From the NCBI RefSeq assembly GCF_039535235.1, contig NZ_BAAAWU010000001.1, forward strand, positions 496,001 through 560,000: a stretch of 64,000 nt of DNA. The letters are read 5' to 3'. This document shows, one piece after another, positions 8,608 through 17,051 of the stretch (the first letter of the stretch is position 1; every line of letters starts with the position of its first letter). Position numbers and translations under genes: made by a program. The stretch comes from Streptomyces roseoviridis (GTDB taxonomy: Bacteria > Actinomycetota > Actinomycetes > Streptomycetales > Streptomycetaceae). The notes beneath the pieces were generated by a model that was given only the letters and a program-made list of their open reading frames with translations, was not told the DNA's origin and did no database searches.

Positions 8608-9608
8608 GCGCGGGCTCCTTCCGCGGGTCCGTCGGCGCGTCCGTCCGCGGCTCCGGCCGGCAGGACGACCAGGCGCCCGGTGGTGACGCCCTCGGACAGG
8701 CGCTGCACGGCGTCGGCGGCGTCGGCGAAGGGTACGCGCTCGCTCACGTACGGCTTGATCAGGCCCTTGGCGGCGAGTTCGGTGAGGGTCTCGTGGCAGC
8801 GCAGCACGGCCGCCGGGTCCTTGAGGTTGTACAGGCCCCAGTGCAGGCCCACGATCGAGTAGTTCTTCACCAGGGCGTGGTTGAGGGCGGGGCTCGGGAT
8901 GGTGCCGCTGGCGAAGCCGACGACCACGATCCGGCCCTCGAAGGCGACGAGCTTGGCGGACTGCTGGTAGGCGGCGCCGCCGACCGGGTCGTAGATCACG
9001 TCGGCGCCGCGGCCGCCGGTGGCCTCCTTGACGGCGGTGACGACGTCCTCGGCGTGCCGGTCGACGACGGTGTCGCAGCCGAGCGCGCGGGCGGCGGCGG
9101 CCTTGTCGGCGCCGCCGACGACGCCGATCACGGTGGCGCCGGCCGCCTTGCCGAGCTGGACGGCGGCGCTGCCGACCCCGCCCGCGGCGGCGTGCACGAG
9201 GAGGGTCTCGCCCTCCTTGAGGGCGGCCCTGCGGTGCAGGCCGAACCAGCCGGTCTGGTAGCCGATGTGGAGGGCGGCGGCCTCGGCGTCGTCGAGCGCC
9301 TCGGGCGCCGGGAGCAGCGCGGCGGCGTCGGCGACCGCGTACTCGGCGAGCCCGCCGTGGGGCAGTGCCGGGGTCGCGATGACCCGGCGGCCGTCCTCGG
9401 TCTCGGCGCAGACCTCCACTCCGGGGGTGAAGGGCAGCGGCGGCCGCACCTGGTACTGGCCCCGGCACAGCAGCGCGTCGGGGAAGTTGAGGCCGGTGGC
9501 GCGGACCTTCAGCAGCACCTGGCCGGGGCCGGGCTCGGGCCGCTCCACCTCGTCGCGCTGCATCACCTCGCCCGGTTCGCCGTTCTCGTGCACTCGCCAT
9601 GCCTGCAT
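8604..9608 (-). CDS. NADPH:quinone oxidoreductase family protein
   Basis: A 334-residue medium-chain dehydrogenase/reductase of the zeta-crystallin/quinone oxidoreductase type, lacking the zinc-binding cysteines of alcohol dehydrogenases. GroES-like N-domain (LKVRATGLNFPDALLCRGQY, residues ~34-53), Rossmann domain with VHAAAGGVGSAAVQLGKAAGA for NADPH binding, then YDPVGG. The ATG at 9608 has GGGAGG eight bases upstream. First gene of an operon with two acyl-CoA dehydrogenase subunits; it may re-oxidise or process a product of that pathway, which is inference. Confidence 0.88.
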   Translation of the reverse strand: MQAWRVHENGEPGEVMQRDEVERPEPGPGQVLLKVRATGLNFPDALLCRGQYQVRPPLPFTPGVEVCAETEDGRRVIATPALPHGGLAEYAVADAAALLPAPEALDDAEAAALHIGYQTGWFGLHRRAALKEGETLLVHAAAGGVGSAAVQLGKAAGATVIGVVGGADKAAAARALGCDTVVDRHAEDVVTAVKEATGGRGADVIYDPVGGAAYQQSAKLVAFEGRIVVVGFASGTIPSPALNHALVKNYSIVGLHWGLYNLKDPAAVLRCHETLTELAAKGLIKPYVSERVPFADAADAVQRLSEGVTTGRLVVLPAGAADGRADGPAEGARA

Positions 9609-9680
9609 GCGAAGGGCCTCCCGCAGCCGTCGTGGTCCTGGGCGCCGCGCGGTGGGTTCCGCACGGACGGGTCGCATACT

Positions 9681-9692
9681 AAGCGGTCGCTT
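9681..9692 (-). promoter_or_regulatory. AAGCG-GT-CGCTT palindrome before the acyl-CoA dehydrogenase operon
   Basis: Perfect 5-2-5 inverted repeat 73-84 bases upstream of the quinone oxidoreductase start. A minus-strand -10-like TAGTAT abuts it at 9676-9681. Position and symmetry suit a TetR-type repressor of an acyl-CoA catabolic operon; no TetR gene is adjacent, so the regulator is unknown. Confidence 0.45.
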
Positions 9693-9712
9693 GGATTGAC
9701 GGAACCAGGCGC

Positions 9713-10297
9713 TCAGGACTTCTTCGGCCGCGCCCGTACGTGCATCCGCTCGCCCTGCGGCCCGAACAGGCTCAGGAACTCCACCGGCCGGTCCCCCGCG
9801 GGCCCGAACCAGTGCGGGACCCGGGTGTCGAACTCGGCCGCCTCTCCCGGTCCGAGCACCACGTCGTGCTCGCCGAGCACGAGGCGCAACCGCCCGGAGA
9901 GCACGTAGAGCCACTCGTAGCCCTCGTGCACCCGCGCGTCGGGCTGCTCGGCGCCGGGCTCCTGGACGACCTTGTACGCCTGGAGGCCGCCGGGCTGGCG
10001 GGTGAGCGGGTACAGCGTGCGGCCGTGGCGCACGATCGGCCGGTTCCTGACCCGGGGGTCGCCGACCGGCGGGGCGCCGACGAGCTCGTCCAGGGGGACC
10101 TGGTGGGCGCGGGCGATCGGCAGCAGCAGTTCCAGGCTCGGCCGTCTCCCGCCCGACTCCAGGCGGGAGAGGGTGCTCACCGAGATGCCGGTGGCGGCGG
10201 ACAGCTCGGCCAGGGTGGACCCGCGCTCGCGCCGGATGCGGCGCAGGCGGGGTCCGACCTCGTCCAGGACGGAGGCGATGCGTTCGTCTTCGGTCAT
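9713..10297 (-). CDS. XRE-cupin transcriptional regulator
   Basis: A 194-residue two-domain regulator. Residues ~14-70 form an XRE helix-turn-helix (LRRIRRERGSTLAELSAATG ... STLSRLESGGRRPSLELLLPIA). Residues ~105-180 form a cupin beta-barrel (HEGYEWLYVLSGRLRLVLGEHDVVLGPGEA ... VPHWFGP) likely to bind a small effector. The start at 10297 has AGGAAA upstream; the longer frame is a shadow. It is transcribed divergently from a thioredoxin-reductase-like flavoprotein, which it most likely regulates through the short shared intergenic region. Confidence 0.88.
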   Translation of the reverse strand: MTEDERIASVLDEVGPRLRRIRRERGSTLAELSAATGISVSTLSRLESGGRRPSLELLLPIARAHQVPLDELVGAPPVGDPRVRNRPIVRHGRTLYPLTRQPGGLQAYKVVQEPGAEQPDARVHEGYEWLYVLSGRLRLVLGEHDVVLGPGEAAEFDTRVPHWFGPAGDRPVEFLSLFGPQGERMHVRARPKKS

Positions 10298-10304
10298 TTT
10301 CCTA

Positions 10305-10319
10305 TTGCAGAAATGGCAA
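10305..10319. promoter_or_regulatory. TTGC-N7-GCAA inverted repeat in a divergent promoter region
   Basis: A short inverted repeat in the 90-base gap between the XRE-cupin regulator and the flavoprotein. The region is AT-rich relative to its surroundings. It is the obvious candidate for autoregulatory binding by the XRE protein, but four-base arms make this weak. Confidence 0.3.
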
Positions 10320-10387
10320 CTGTGTTTGTCAACTTCGCCATGCGGGGCGAAGCTCTCGGCATGGAGCCGAACGTGAAGGAGAACCCG

Positions 10388-11335
10388 GTGGACACGGCAC
10401 AGCACACGTACGAGGTGGTGGTGGTCGGCGGCGGCGCGGCCGGCCTGAGCGCGGCCCTGGTCCTGGGCCGGGCCCGGCGCCGGACCCTGGTGATCGACGC
10501 CGGCGAGCCCCGTAACGCCCCCGCCGCCCATATGCAGGGTTACCTGTCCCGGGACGGGATGAGCCCGGCCGACTTCCTCGCCGTGGGACGGGAGGAGGTC
10601 GCCGCGTACGGGGTGGAGTGGACGCGGGGCCTGGTGACGGCGGCCGCGCCGGACGGCCCGGAGGGCTTCACCGTGTCGCTCGCCGACGGCCGCGCCGTCC
10701 GCGCACGGCGGCTGATCGTGACCACCGGCCTCGTCGACCTGCTGCCCGAGGTCGACGACCTCGCCGAGCGGTGGGGCCGGGACGTGCTGCACTGCCCGTA
10801 CTGCCACGGCTGGGAGGTGCGCGACCGGGCCTTCGGCGTGATCGCCCACCCCGTCCTTCCGGCGCACCAGGCCCTGATCGTCTCGCAGTGGTCGTCCGAC
10901 GTGACCCTGTTCCTGCACACGGCCCCGGAGCCCTCCCCCGAGGACGCCGCCCGGCTCGCGGCGGCCGGCGTGACGGTCGTGACCGGCGAGGTCGCGGGCC
11001 TCGCGGTCGAGGACGACCGGCTGACCGGCGTACGGATGGGGGACGGGCGGACCGTGCCCCGCGAGGTGCTGTTCGTCGGCACCAGGACGGAGCCCCGCGA
11101 CGGGTTCCTCACCGCGCTGGGCGCGGCCACGCACGAGACGCCGTCCGGGCGCTTCGTCGCCGTCGACGAGACCGGCCGGACGAGCGTGCCCGGGGTGTGG
11201 GCGGCCGGCAACGCGATCGGGGCCCACGAGCAGGTGGTCAACGCGGCGAGCGGCGGCTACCGGGCGGCGGTCACGGTCAACGCGGAGCTGCTGCTGGCGG
11301 ACCTCGACCGGCGGGTGGCGGCGGTCACGCGCTGA
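10388..11335 (+). CDS. thioredoxin-reductase-like NAD(P)/FAD oxidoreductase
   Basis: A 315-residue class II pyridine-nucleotide-disulfide oxidoreductase homologue. FAD-binding GGGAAGLSAA follows the N-terminal strand YEVVVVGG, and the redox pair is in CPYCHGW near residue 135 (CxxC). The NAD(P) domain is degenerate: the expected glycine motif reads GVIAHPVLPAHQ, so substrate electron source is uncertain. C-terminal FAD motif GVWAAGNAIG is intact. GTG at 10388 is chosen because AAGGAGAACCCG sits directly before it; an ATG 27 bases upstream is in frame. Probably regulated by the divergent XRE-cupin protein. Confidence 0.85.
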   Translation: MDTAQHTYEVVVVGGGAAGLSAALVLGRARRRTLVIDAGEPRNAPAAHMQGYLSRDGMSPADFLAVGREEVAAYGVEWTRGLVTAAAPDGPEGFTVSLADGRAVRARRLIVTTGLVDLLPEVDDLAERWGRDVLHCPYCHGWEVRDRAFGVIAHPVLPAHQALIVSQWSSDVTLFLHTAPEPSPEDAARLAAAGVTVVTGEVAGLAVEDDRLTGVRMGDGRTVPREVLFVGTRTEPRDGFLTALGAATHETPSGRFVAVDETGRTSVPGVWAAGNAIGAHEQVVNAASGGYRAAVTVNAELLLADLDRRVAAVTR

Positions 11336-11480
11336 CGGCCGGGGCGCCGGGAGGGGCGGCGCCGGGCGCTGGGCCGAGTGGATGAAACCCGGGCCGGCGG
11401 GGCACGCGGACCGGAGGCAGGGCCGAGGATCGGCCATGGTGACGGGAAGACATCCCCCAGGGAAGGACGGGACTCACCCC

Positions 11481-12260
11481 ATGCTCGGTACGGACTTCAC
11501 GACGGGCTCCCCCAGTTGGATCGACCTCGGCAGCCCCGACACCGACGCGGCGGCCGTCTTCTACGGCCGGGTCTTCGGCTGGGACTTCACCCCGGCGGGC
11601 CCCGGCGCGGGCGGCTACGGCTTCTTCCAGCAGGAGGGCCGTACGGTCGCCGCGCTCGGCCCGCTCACGGAGGAGGGCGCGAGCAGCGCCTGGACCGTCT
11701 ACTTCCAGACGCCCGACGTCGAGGCCACCGAGCACGCCGCTGAGGCCAACGGCGGGACCGTGCGCCTGCACGCCCTCGACGTCATGGACGCGGGGCGGAT
11801 GGCGGCCCTGACCGACCCGGGCGGCGCCGAGTTCGCCGTGTGGCAGCCGGGCACGATCAAGGGTCTCGAGCGGACCTCGCAGGACAACACCCTGGTCTGG
11901 ACGGAGCTGCACACCGGCGACCCCGAGGCCACCCTCGCCTTCTACCGGGCGCTGTTCGGCTGGCGCTGGCAGGCGATGGACACGCCGGGCATGACGTACC
12001 GGGTGATCTCCACGGCCGACGGCGACCAGCAGGACGCCTCGTTCGGCGGTGTGGCGCCGCTCCAGAGCGGCGCGTCCAAGGCCCGCTGGGTGCCGTACTT
12101 CGCGGTGACGGACGCGGACGTGATCGCCGCCTCGACCCAGGAGAGCGGCGGATCGGTCCTGATGCCGCCGGCGGACGTGCCGGAGGTGGGCCGGATCGCC
12201 TGGCTCGCCGACCCCTTCGGCGCGCCGTTCGCCGTCCTGAGGCCCGCGCCGATGCACTGA
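11481..12260 (+). CDS. VOC family protein with two glyoxalase-fold halves
   Basis: A 259-residue protein made of two vicinal-oxygen-chelate modules, ~1-120 and ~130-259, each with the paired motif AxxFYxxxFGW and a closing AxLxDPxGAxFAVxxP segment. Such two-module proteins include metal-dependent dioxygenases, glyoxalases and antibiotic-binding proteins; the substrate cannot be inferred. The ATG at 11481 matches the usual start of the family (MLGTDFTTGSPSWIDLG), though an in-frame ATG at 11436 has a better ribosome site (GAGG) and would add 15 residues. Confidence 0.82.
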   Translation: MLGTDFTTGSPSWIDLGSPDTDAAAVFYGRVFGWDFTPAGPGAGGYGFFQQEGRTVAALGPLTEEGASSAWTVYFQTPDVEATEHAAEANGGTVRLHALDVMDAGRMAALTDPGGAEFAVWQPGTIKGLERTSQDNTLVWTELHTGDPEATLAFYRALFGWRWQAMDTPGMTYRVISTADGDQQDASFGGVAPLQSGASKARWVPYFAVTDADVIAASTQESGGSVLMPPADVPEVGRIAWLADPFGAPFAVLRPAPMH

Positions 12261-12326
12261 CGCGGGCGGGACCGGCTCCTCTGCGCGGCGGATCCGGTCG
12301 CCGTCAGCCGGACTCCGGGGCGCCGG

Positions 12327-13088
12327 TCAGCGGGGGAACACCTCGAACGTCACCGCCGGGCGGCCGCCGAAGCGAGCGGCGGCCCGGGCGGTGGACTCGG
12401 TGACGAAGTCGCGGCAGTACTCCTCCGCGTCGCGGTCGGTCAGCGCCTCGATGTAGGTGCGGTGGGCGAGGAGCGAGCGGGTGGCGCGCTCCAGACCCGG
12501 CCGGGCGTCGACCGCGTGGGTCGGGAGGCGGGATCCGGCGACGGCCACCCAGCGGACCCCGTTCCAGGGCGCGAGGCCCTGCTCGGTCAGTTCGGGGAAG
12601 ATCCAGCGGTTGCCGGCGTCGGCGGCCGCGTCCAGGGTGGCACGGCCGACGGCCCGGTGGTCGGGCGTGTTCCAGACACCGCCCGGCTCCGGACCCCAGG
12701 TGTCGCGGTGGTTGAGGGTGAGGACGAGTTCGGGCCGGTGCCGCCGGATCGCCGCGGCGATGTCGCGGCGCAGACCGAGCCCGTACTCGATCACTCCGTC
12801 CGCGTGGTCGAGGAACTCCACGGTCCGCACGCCCACGACCGCGGCGCTGTCCCGCTGCTCCCGCTCGCGCAGCGGGCCGCAGGCGGCCGGGTCGAGCCCG
12901 TCGATGCCCGCCTCGCCGCGGGTGACGAGCAGGTACGCGACCTCCTTGCCCGCGTCCGTCCAGCCGGCGACGGCGGCGGCGCAGCCGTATTCGAGGTCGT
13001 CGGGGTGGGCGACGACGGCGAGCGCGCGCTGCCAGTCGGAGGGCATCTCTTCCAGCTGGGGCAGGGCCTGTTCGGTCTTCTCGATCAT
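12327..13088 (-). CDS. PIG-L family deacetylase
   Basis: A 253-residue zinc-dependent LmbE/PIG-L deacetylase. The hallmark [10 protein letters not shown] (AHPDD) near residue 26 supplies zinc ligands and the catalytic Asp, and [19 protein letters not shown] near residue 143 supplies the third histidine. Members remove acetyl groups from N-acetylglucosamine-type sugars or their conjugates (mycothiol, glycopeptides, lincosamides). It lies 96 bases after a SIS sugar-isomerase gene on the same strand, consistent with amino-sugar turnover. The ATG at 13088 opens with [14 protein letters not shown]. Confidence 0.87.
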   Translation of the reverse strand: MIEKTEQALPQLEEMPSDWQRALAVVAHPDDLEYGCAAAVAGWTDAGKEVAYLLVTRGEAGIDGLDPAACGPLREREQRDSAAVVGVRTVEFLDHADGVIEYGLGLRRDIAAAIRRHRPELVLTLNHRDTWGPEPGGVWNTPDHRAVGRATLDAAADAGNRWIFPELTEQGLAPWNGVRWVAVAGSRLPTHAVDARPGLERATRSLLAHRTYIEALTDRDAEEYCRDFVTESTARAAARFGGRPAVTFEVFPR

Positions 13089-13184
13089 GGCGGCAGGATA
13101 CGGGCCGAGGGCCCCGGCGGCCCGGGCGACGGGGTCCCCGTCCTGCGGGGTCCTGCCCGGCGGGGCCTGTCCGCGGGCCCCGGC

Positions 13185-14078
13185 TCAGCTCGCCCCGGCG
13201 AGGATCACGGAGCGGGTGAGGTGCCGGGGCCGGTCGGGGTTGAGGCGCCGCCGGCCGGCGAGGGCGACGGCGAGCCGCTGGGCGCGCACCAGGGCGGCGA
13301 CCGGGTCGACGGCGTCGGAGACGAACCGGGCGCCGGTGGCGAGGACCTCGTCGGCGAGTCCCGAGGGGACGGGCCCCAGGCACCACACCAGGCTGCCGGG
13401 ATCGCTGATGCTGATCGGGCCGTGCCGGTACTCCATCGCCGGGTAGGACTCGGCCCAGGCGCGGGCGGCCCCGCGGAGCTTGAGCGCGGCCTCGTCGGCG
13501 AGGCCGGCGGTCCAGCCGGTGCCGAGGAAGGTGAACTGGCGGTGCGCCGTCCAGGCGGCGGGCAGCGGCTCGTACAGGACGAGTTCCGCGTCCGCCACCG
13601 AGGGCGCGAGGTCGACGCCGAGTCCGGCGCGCAGCAGTTGGAGCGCCGTCGTGGGGAACCGGGTCTGGACGACGGAGCGTTCGTCGGCGAACGCGAGGTC
13701 GAGGACGGTGTCGGCCCGGTGGGCGGCGGGGCCGTCCGGGACCGCGGTGAGGAGGAGGGTCGGGATCCGGCCGGCGGCACCGTCGAGCAGGGCGGCGACC
13801 TCGGTCGTGGTGCCGGAGCGGGACAGGGCGACGATCCGGTCGTAGCGGCGGCCGAGCGGAGTGGGGTCGGAGGCTGGGAAGGCGTCGGTCTCGCCGGCGC
13901 CCAGGGACTCGCGCAGGGCCGCGTAGGAGCGGGCGATGAAGTACGAGGTGCCGCAGCCGACGACGGCGATGCGCTCGCCGGACCGGGGCAGCAGGTCGGC
14001 CCGTTCGGCGGCGAGGACGGCGGCACGGCGCCAGCAGTCGGGCTGGCTCGCGATCTCGGTGTCGGCATGAGTGGTCAT
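13185..14078 (-). CDS. SIS domain protein, GlmS-isomerase-like
   Basis: A 297-residue protein with two SIS (sugar isomerase) domains and no glutaminase domain. The first contains VVGCGTSYFIARSYAALRES and the phosphosugar-binding VALSRSGTTTEVAALL; the second contains the GlmS-family segment WAESYPAMEYRHGPIS. Such stand-alone proteins act as aminosugar-6-phosphate isomerases/deaminases. The start at 14078 has GAGAGG upstream. Together with the GntR-LacI regulator just upstream and the PIG-L deacetylase downstream it forms a plausible amino-sugar catabolic unit. Confidence 0.85.
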   Translation of the reverse strand: MTTHADTEIASQPDCWRRAAVLAAERADLLPRSGERIAVVGCGTSYFIARSYAALRESLGAGETDAFPASDPTPLGRRYDRIVALSRSGTTTEVAALLDGAAGRIPTLLLTAVPDGPAAHRADTVLDLAFADERSVVQTRFPTTALQLLRAGLGVDLAPSVADAELVLYEPLPAAWTAHRQFTFLGTGWTAGLADEAALKLRGAARAWAESYPAMEYRHGPISISDPGSLVWCLGPVPSGLADEVLATGARFVSDAVDPVAALVRAQRLAVALAGRRRLNPDRPRHLTRSVILAGAS

Positions 14079-14200
14079 GGCGTCCGGTTTCCTCTCTCGG
14101 GGCTCCGGACGGATGTCTATCCCCTCGCGGCCGCGCGCACCATGAGCAATGGGTGAGCACCGCTTGGACTTTCGTCGGGGACGGTGCCACCGGACCGCTG

Positions 14201-15322
14201 TCAGCAGCCGGTGCGTCGGGCCGCCCCGCAGGAGGCGCGGACGACCAGCCGGGGCCGCAGCTGGACCTGGTGCAGCGGAGAGGCGTCGCCGTCGGCGAGC
14301 CGGCGCAGCAGGATCTGGGCGGCGAGCCTGCCGACCTGGAACTTGGGAGGTGACACGGCCGTCAGCGGGGTCTCGGCCACGTCGGCGAACTCGTTGTCGT
14401 AGCTGACCAGGGCGAGGTCGTTGGGGACCCGCAGTCCGGCCCGGCGGGCGGCGGCGAGCACCAGCGCGGCCTCGCGGTCGCCGAAGCAGAGCGCGGCGCT
14501 CACCCCCGCCTCGCGCAGGGCGGCCACGGCCTGGTCGGCACGCTCCGCGTTCCACTCGGCCATCACGTCGCTCTGCCGGTGCGGCGCGGGCAGGCCGAGG
14601 TCGGCGACGGCGCGGGCGAAGCCGGACTCGAGGGGCGCGGTGGTGGGGGCGTCGGAGCGGACGACGAGGCCGAGCCGCCGGTGTCCGAGGGCCCGCAGAT
14701 GGCGTACGGCGTCATAGGCACCGCCCTCGTGGTCGGTGCACACGTGCTCCGTCGGGTCACCGGGCCCGTGGGCGGCGAGCCGCCGCTCCACGAGGACGGC
14801 CGGCACCGGCAGGGCGAGCAGTTCCTCGGCCCGCCGCCCTGGATCGGTGGCGGTGTGCAGGGTGGGCACGAGGAGCAGCCCGTGGACACCGGCGGTCAGC
14901 AGCCGTCCGACGGCGGCGTCCTCCTCGGCGGGGTCGTAGCGGGAGCAGGCGAGGACCAGCCGGGCGCCGGCCGCGGTGAGCTCCTGCTCGATGCCGTGGA
15001 GGACGCGGGGGTAGTAGAAGGCGGTGTCGGGGACGAGGACGCCGACCACCCGGCGGTCCGGGCGGTCGTCCTCGGTGCGCGGGGCGGCGAACGTCCCGGC
15101 GCCCTGGCGGCGTTCGACCAGGCCGAGGGCGACCAGGTCCTCGTAGGCACGGCGGACGGTGGTCACCGAGACGCCGGTCTCGGCCGCCAGGGCGCGTTCG
15201 GTGGGGAGCTTGCTGCCCGGCGGCCAGGTGCCGTCGAGCATGCCCCGGCGCAACTGGGCCACCAGGGCGCGGAACTTCAGCTCGCGTCCGGCCGCGGGCG
15301 CGGCCATCGCGCGGTGTGCCAT
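14201..15322 (-). CDS. GntR-LacI hybrid transcriptional regulator
   Basis: A 373-residue regulator. Residues ~15-80 form a GntR winged helix-turn-helix (GTWPPGSKLPTERALAAETGVSVTTVRRAYEDLV split over the wing), and residues ~92-365 form a LacI/ribose-binding-protein-like sensor domain with the conserved FDVxSYDN-like ALVSYDNEFADVAETPLTAVSPP segment. The sensor probably binds a sugar or sugar phosphate. It precedes the SIS gene by 122 bases on the same strand and is the likely controller of the SIS/PIG-L pair. Confidence 0.87.
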   Translation of the reverse strand: MAHRAMAAPAAGRELKFRALVAQLRRGMLDGTWPPGSKLPTERALAAETGVSVTTVRRAYEDLVALGLVERRQGAGTFAAPRTEDDRPDRRVVGVLVPDTAFYYPRVLHGIEQELTAAGARLVLACSRYDPAEEDAAVGRLLTAGVHGLLLVPTLHTATDPGRRAEELLALPVPAVLVERRLAAHGPGDPTEHVCTDHEGGAYDAVRHLRALGHRRLGLVVRSDAPTTAPLESGFARAVADLGLPAPHRQSDVMAEWNAERADQAVAALREAGVSAALCFGDREAALVLAAARRAGLRVPNDLALVSYDNEFADVAETPLTAVSPPKFQVGRLAAQILLRRLADGDASPLHQVQLRPRLVVRASCGAARRTGC

Positions 15323-15645
15323 CGGGCCCCCTGGTGCTCCGGTCGTCGATTGCGCCGCGAATCCTATCCCCGCGTCAGCGGATTGCTCCCGTGCGGAACG
15401 GCGGCTTCGGAACGGAGGCTTCCGCGCGGTCGCCTCCGGCAGCGGGCCCTCGTGCGAGCCACACCCGGAACCGGCGCGCACGGGCGCCGCCGGTCGCGGC
15501 CGTGACGCTCGTCGCGCGAGGCGGGCCGCGAAGCCCGCCCCATCGGGCCGACGGCACACGGCGGCCACCCGCGACGGGTCCGGGCTCGCCACCGGTCAGG
15601 AGTCCCCCGGGCCCGAGTTCGTCGCGGGTCGGAGCTCGCCGGGGT
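15323..15645. other. intergenic region without a recognised gene
   Basis: This 323-base gap separates two minus-strand genes. It should hold the promoter of the GntR-LacI regulator. Open frames here are shadows without ribosome binding sites. An AATCCTATCC stretch near 15359 is the only locally AT-richer element. Confidence 0.4.
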
Positions 15646-16983
15646 TCACAGCTCGCCGCGGGCCAGGGCGAGGAGCCGGTCGAGGACGCGCGGCCCGCCG
15701 GCCCGTACGCCGTCGTGCTCGAACTCGTCGGTGACCCAGGTGCGCAGCCCGCGGATCGCCCGCGCGGTCTCCAGGGAGTGGGCGGTGTCGACGTACATGT
15801 CGTCGTGGTACACGGCGGCGGCGACCGGCACCTCGTTGGCGGCCAGGCGGGCGGGGTCGTAGAGCGGCGGCCAGTCGGTGCGCGCCGCGAGGTGTTCGGC
15901 GGTCTCGCGCAGCGGGCGCAGTGCCGGGTCGGTGGTGAAGTGCCAGGGGTGGATCGTCTCGCCGGTGAAGAGGACGGGCCCGTCGCCGGCGAGCGCCCCG
16001 GCCGCGTCGAACTCGGGGAACTCGGCGCGGACCCGTTCGGCGGCCCAGTCGGTCGGGCCCTGGCCGCGGCTGGGGCCCTGGGCGTAGATGGCCTCCTGGA
16101 GCACCGCGTAGAGCGGGTGTGCGGCGTAGGAGAGCTGTGCCTGGACGGCTTCGAGGAAGGCGTCGGAGAGGGCGGGGCCGGCCGGGGTGCGGACGAAGGC
16201 GTGCTCCAGGAGCAGGTGCAGCTGGTTGGTGCCGGTGCCGCCGCCGAGGAGGATGCCGAGGGACTGGAACGCCTCCGGGGTGAGCGGTCCGCCGCCGGGC
16301 AAGGTGACGCGGTGCTCGTGGAGGTGGGCGGTGATGCGGCGGGCGCGCTCGACGTCCTCGGGGTGGCGGGCGTAGTGGTCCTCGTTCTTGCGCCGGACGC
16401 GGGGGTAGGCGGCCCGGTAGACCTCGTCGGCGGTGGCGTGCAGGGAGGGCAGGCCGCCGGTGACGAGGACGGTGGCGAGGCCCTCCGGTGCGGCGCCGAG
16501 GTAGTGGGTGGCGCAGAAGCCGCCGAAGCTCTGGCCGAGGACGGTCCAGGGGGCGCCGCCGGTGACCTGCCGGCGGATCAGCTCGCAGTCCCTGACGATG
16601 GAGTCGGCGCGGAAGCGGGCGAGGTAGTCGGCCTGCTCGCGCGGGGTGCCGCGCAGCGGCAGGGTCTGCCGGTTGGCGGGCGTGGAGTTCCCGGTGCCGC
16701 GCTGGTCGAGGAGGAGGACGCGGAACTCCGCGACCGCCCGGCCGAGCCAGCCCTGCCGGCCGATGAAGCGGCGGGCCCCGAAGCCGGGGCCGCCCTCCAG
16801 GTACAGCAGCCAGGGCAGGTCGGTCCGGTCGGCCTTGTCGCTCGCGACGACCTCGCGTCCGTAGAGCTCGATGGACTCGCCCGTGGGCCGGTCGTGGTCG
16901 AGGGGGACGGTGAACCGGCGGTCCGTGAGGACGAGCCCCGGCTGACGGTACGTGGACAGGCTGACTGCTCCTGTTCGTGACAC
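15646..16983 (-). CDS. alpha/beta hydrolase, proline iminopeptidase-like
   Basis: A 445-residue alpha/beta hydrolase of the peptidase S33/proline iminopeptidase group. The oxyanion motif LEGGPGFGARRF is near residue 62, the nucleophile elbow VLGQSFGGF near residue 150, and a downstream acidic residue in AVYHDDMYVD completes the likely triad with a C-terminal histidine. No signal peptide, so it is cytosolic. Expected role is release of N-terminal proline from peptides. The GTG at 16983 lacks a clear ribosome site; AGGAG at 16972-16968 sits eight bases before a CTG at 16959, so a CTG start eight codons later is possible. Confidence 0.82.
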   Translation of the reverse strand: MSRTGAVSLSTYRQPGLVLTDRRFTVPLDHDRPTGESIELYGREVVASDKADRTDLPWLLYLEGGPGFGARRFIGRQGWLGRAVAEFRVLLLDQRGTGNSTPANRQTLPLRGTPREQADYLARFRADSIVRDCELIRRQVTGGAPWTVLGQSFGGFCATHYLGAAPEGLATVLVTGGLPSLHATADEVYRAAYPRVRRKNEDHYARHPEDVERARRITAHLHEHRVTLPGGGPLTPEAFQSLGILLGGGTGTNQLHLLLEHAFVRTPAGPALSDAFLEAVQAQLSYAAHPLYAVLQEAIYAQGPSRGQGPTDWAAERVRAEFPEFDAAGALAGDGPVLFTGETIHPWHFTTDPALRPLRETAEHLAARTDWPPLYDPARLAANEVPVAAAVYHDDMYVDTAHSLETARAIRGLRTWVTDEFEHDGVRAGGPRVLDRLLALARGEL

Positions 16984-17051
16984 CCCCGCCAGGACAGTGG
17001 ATCACAGGGCGGGGGTGCGCACCGCTTCAGGGGGTCGGCGGGGTCACGGGG

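Noticed and set aside
10305..10319. Second Nur box
   Set aside because: TTGC and GCAA half-sites are present but the spacing differs from the 6-5-6 layout, and the neighbours are not nickel genes.
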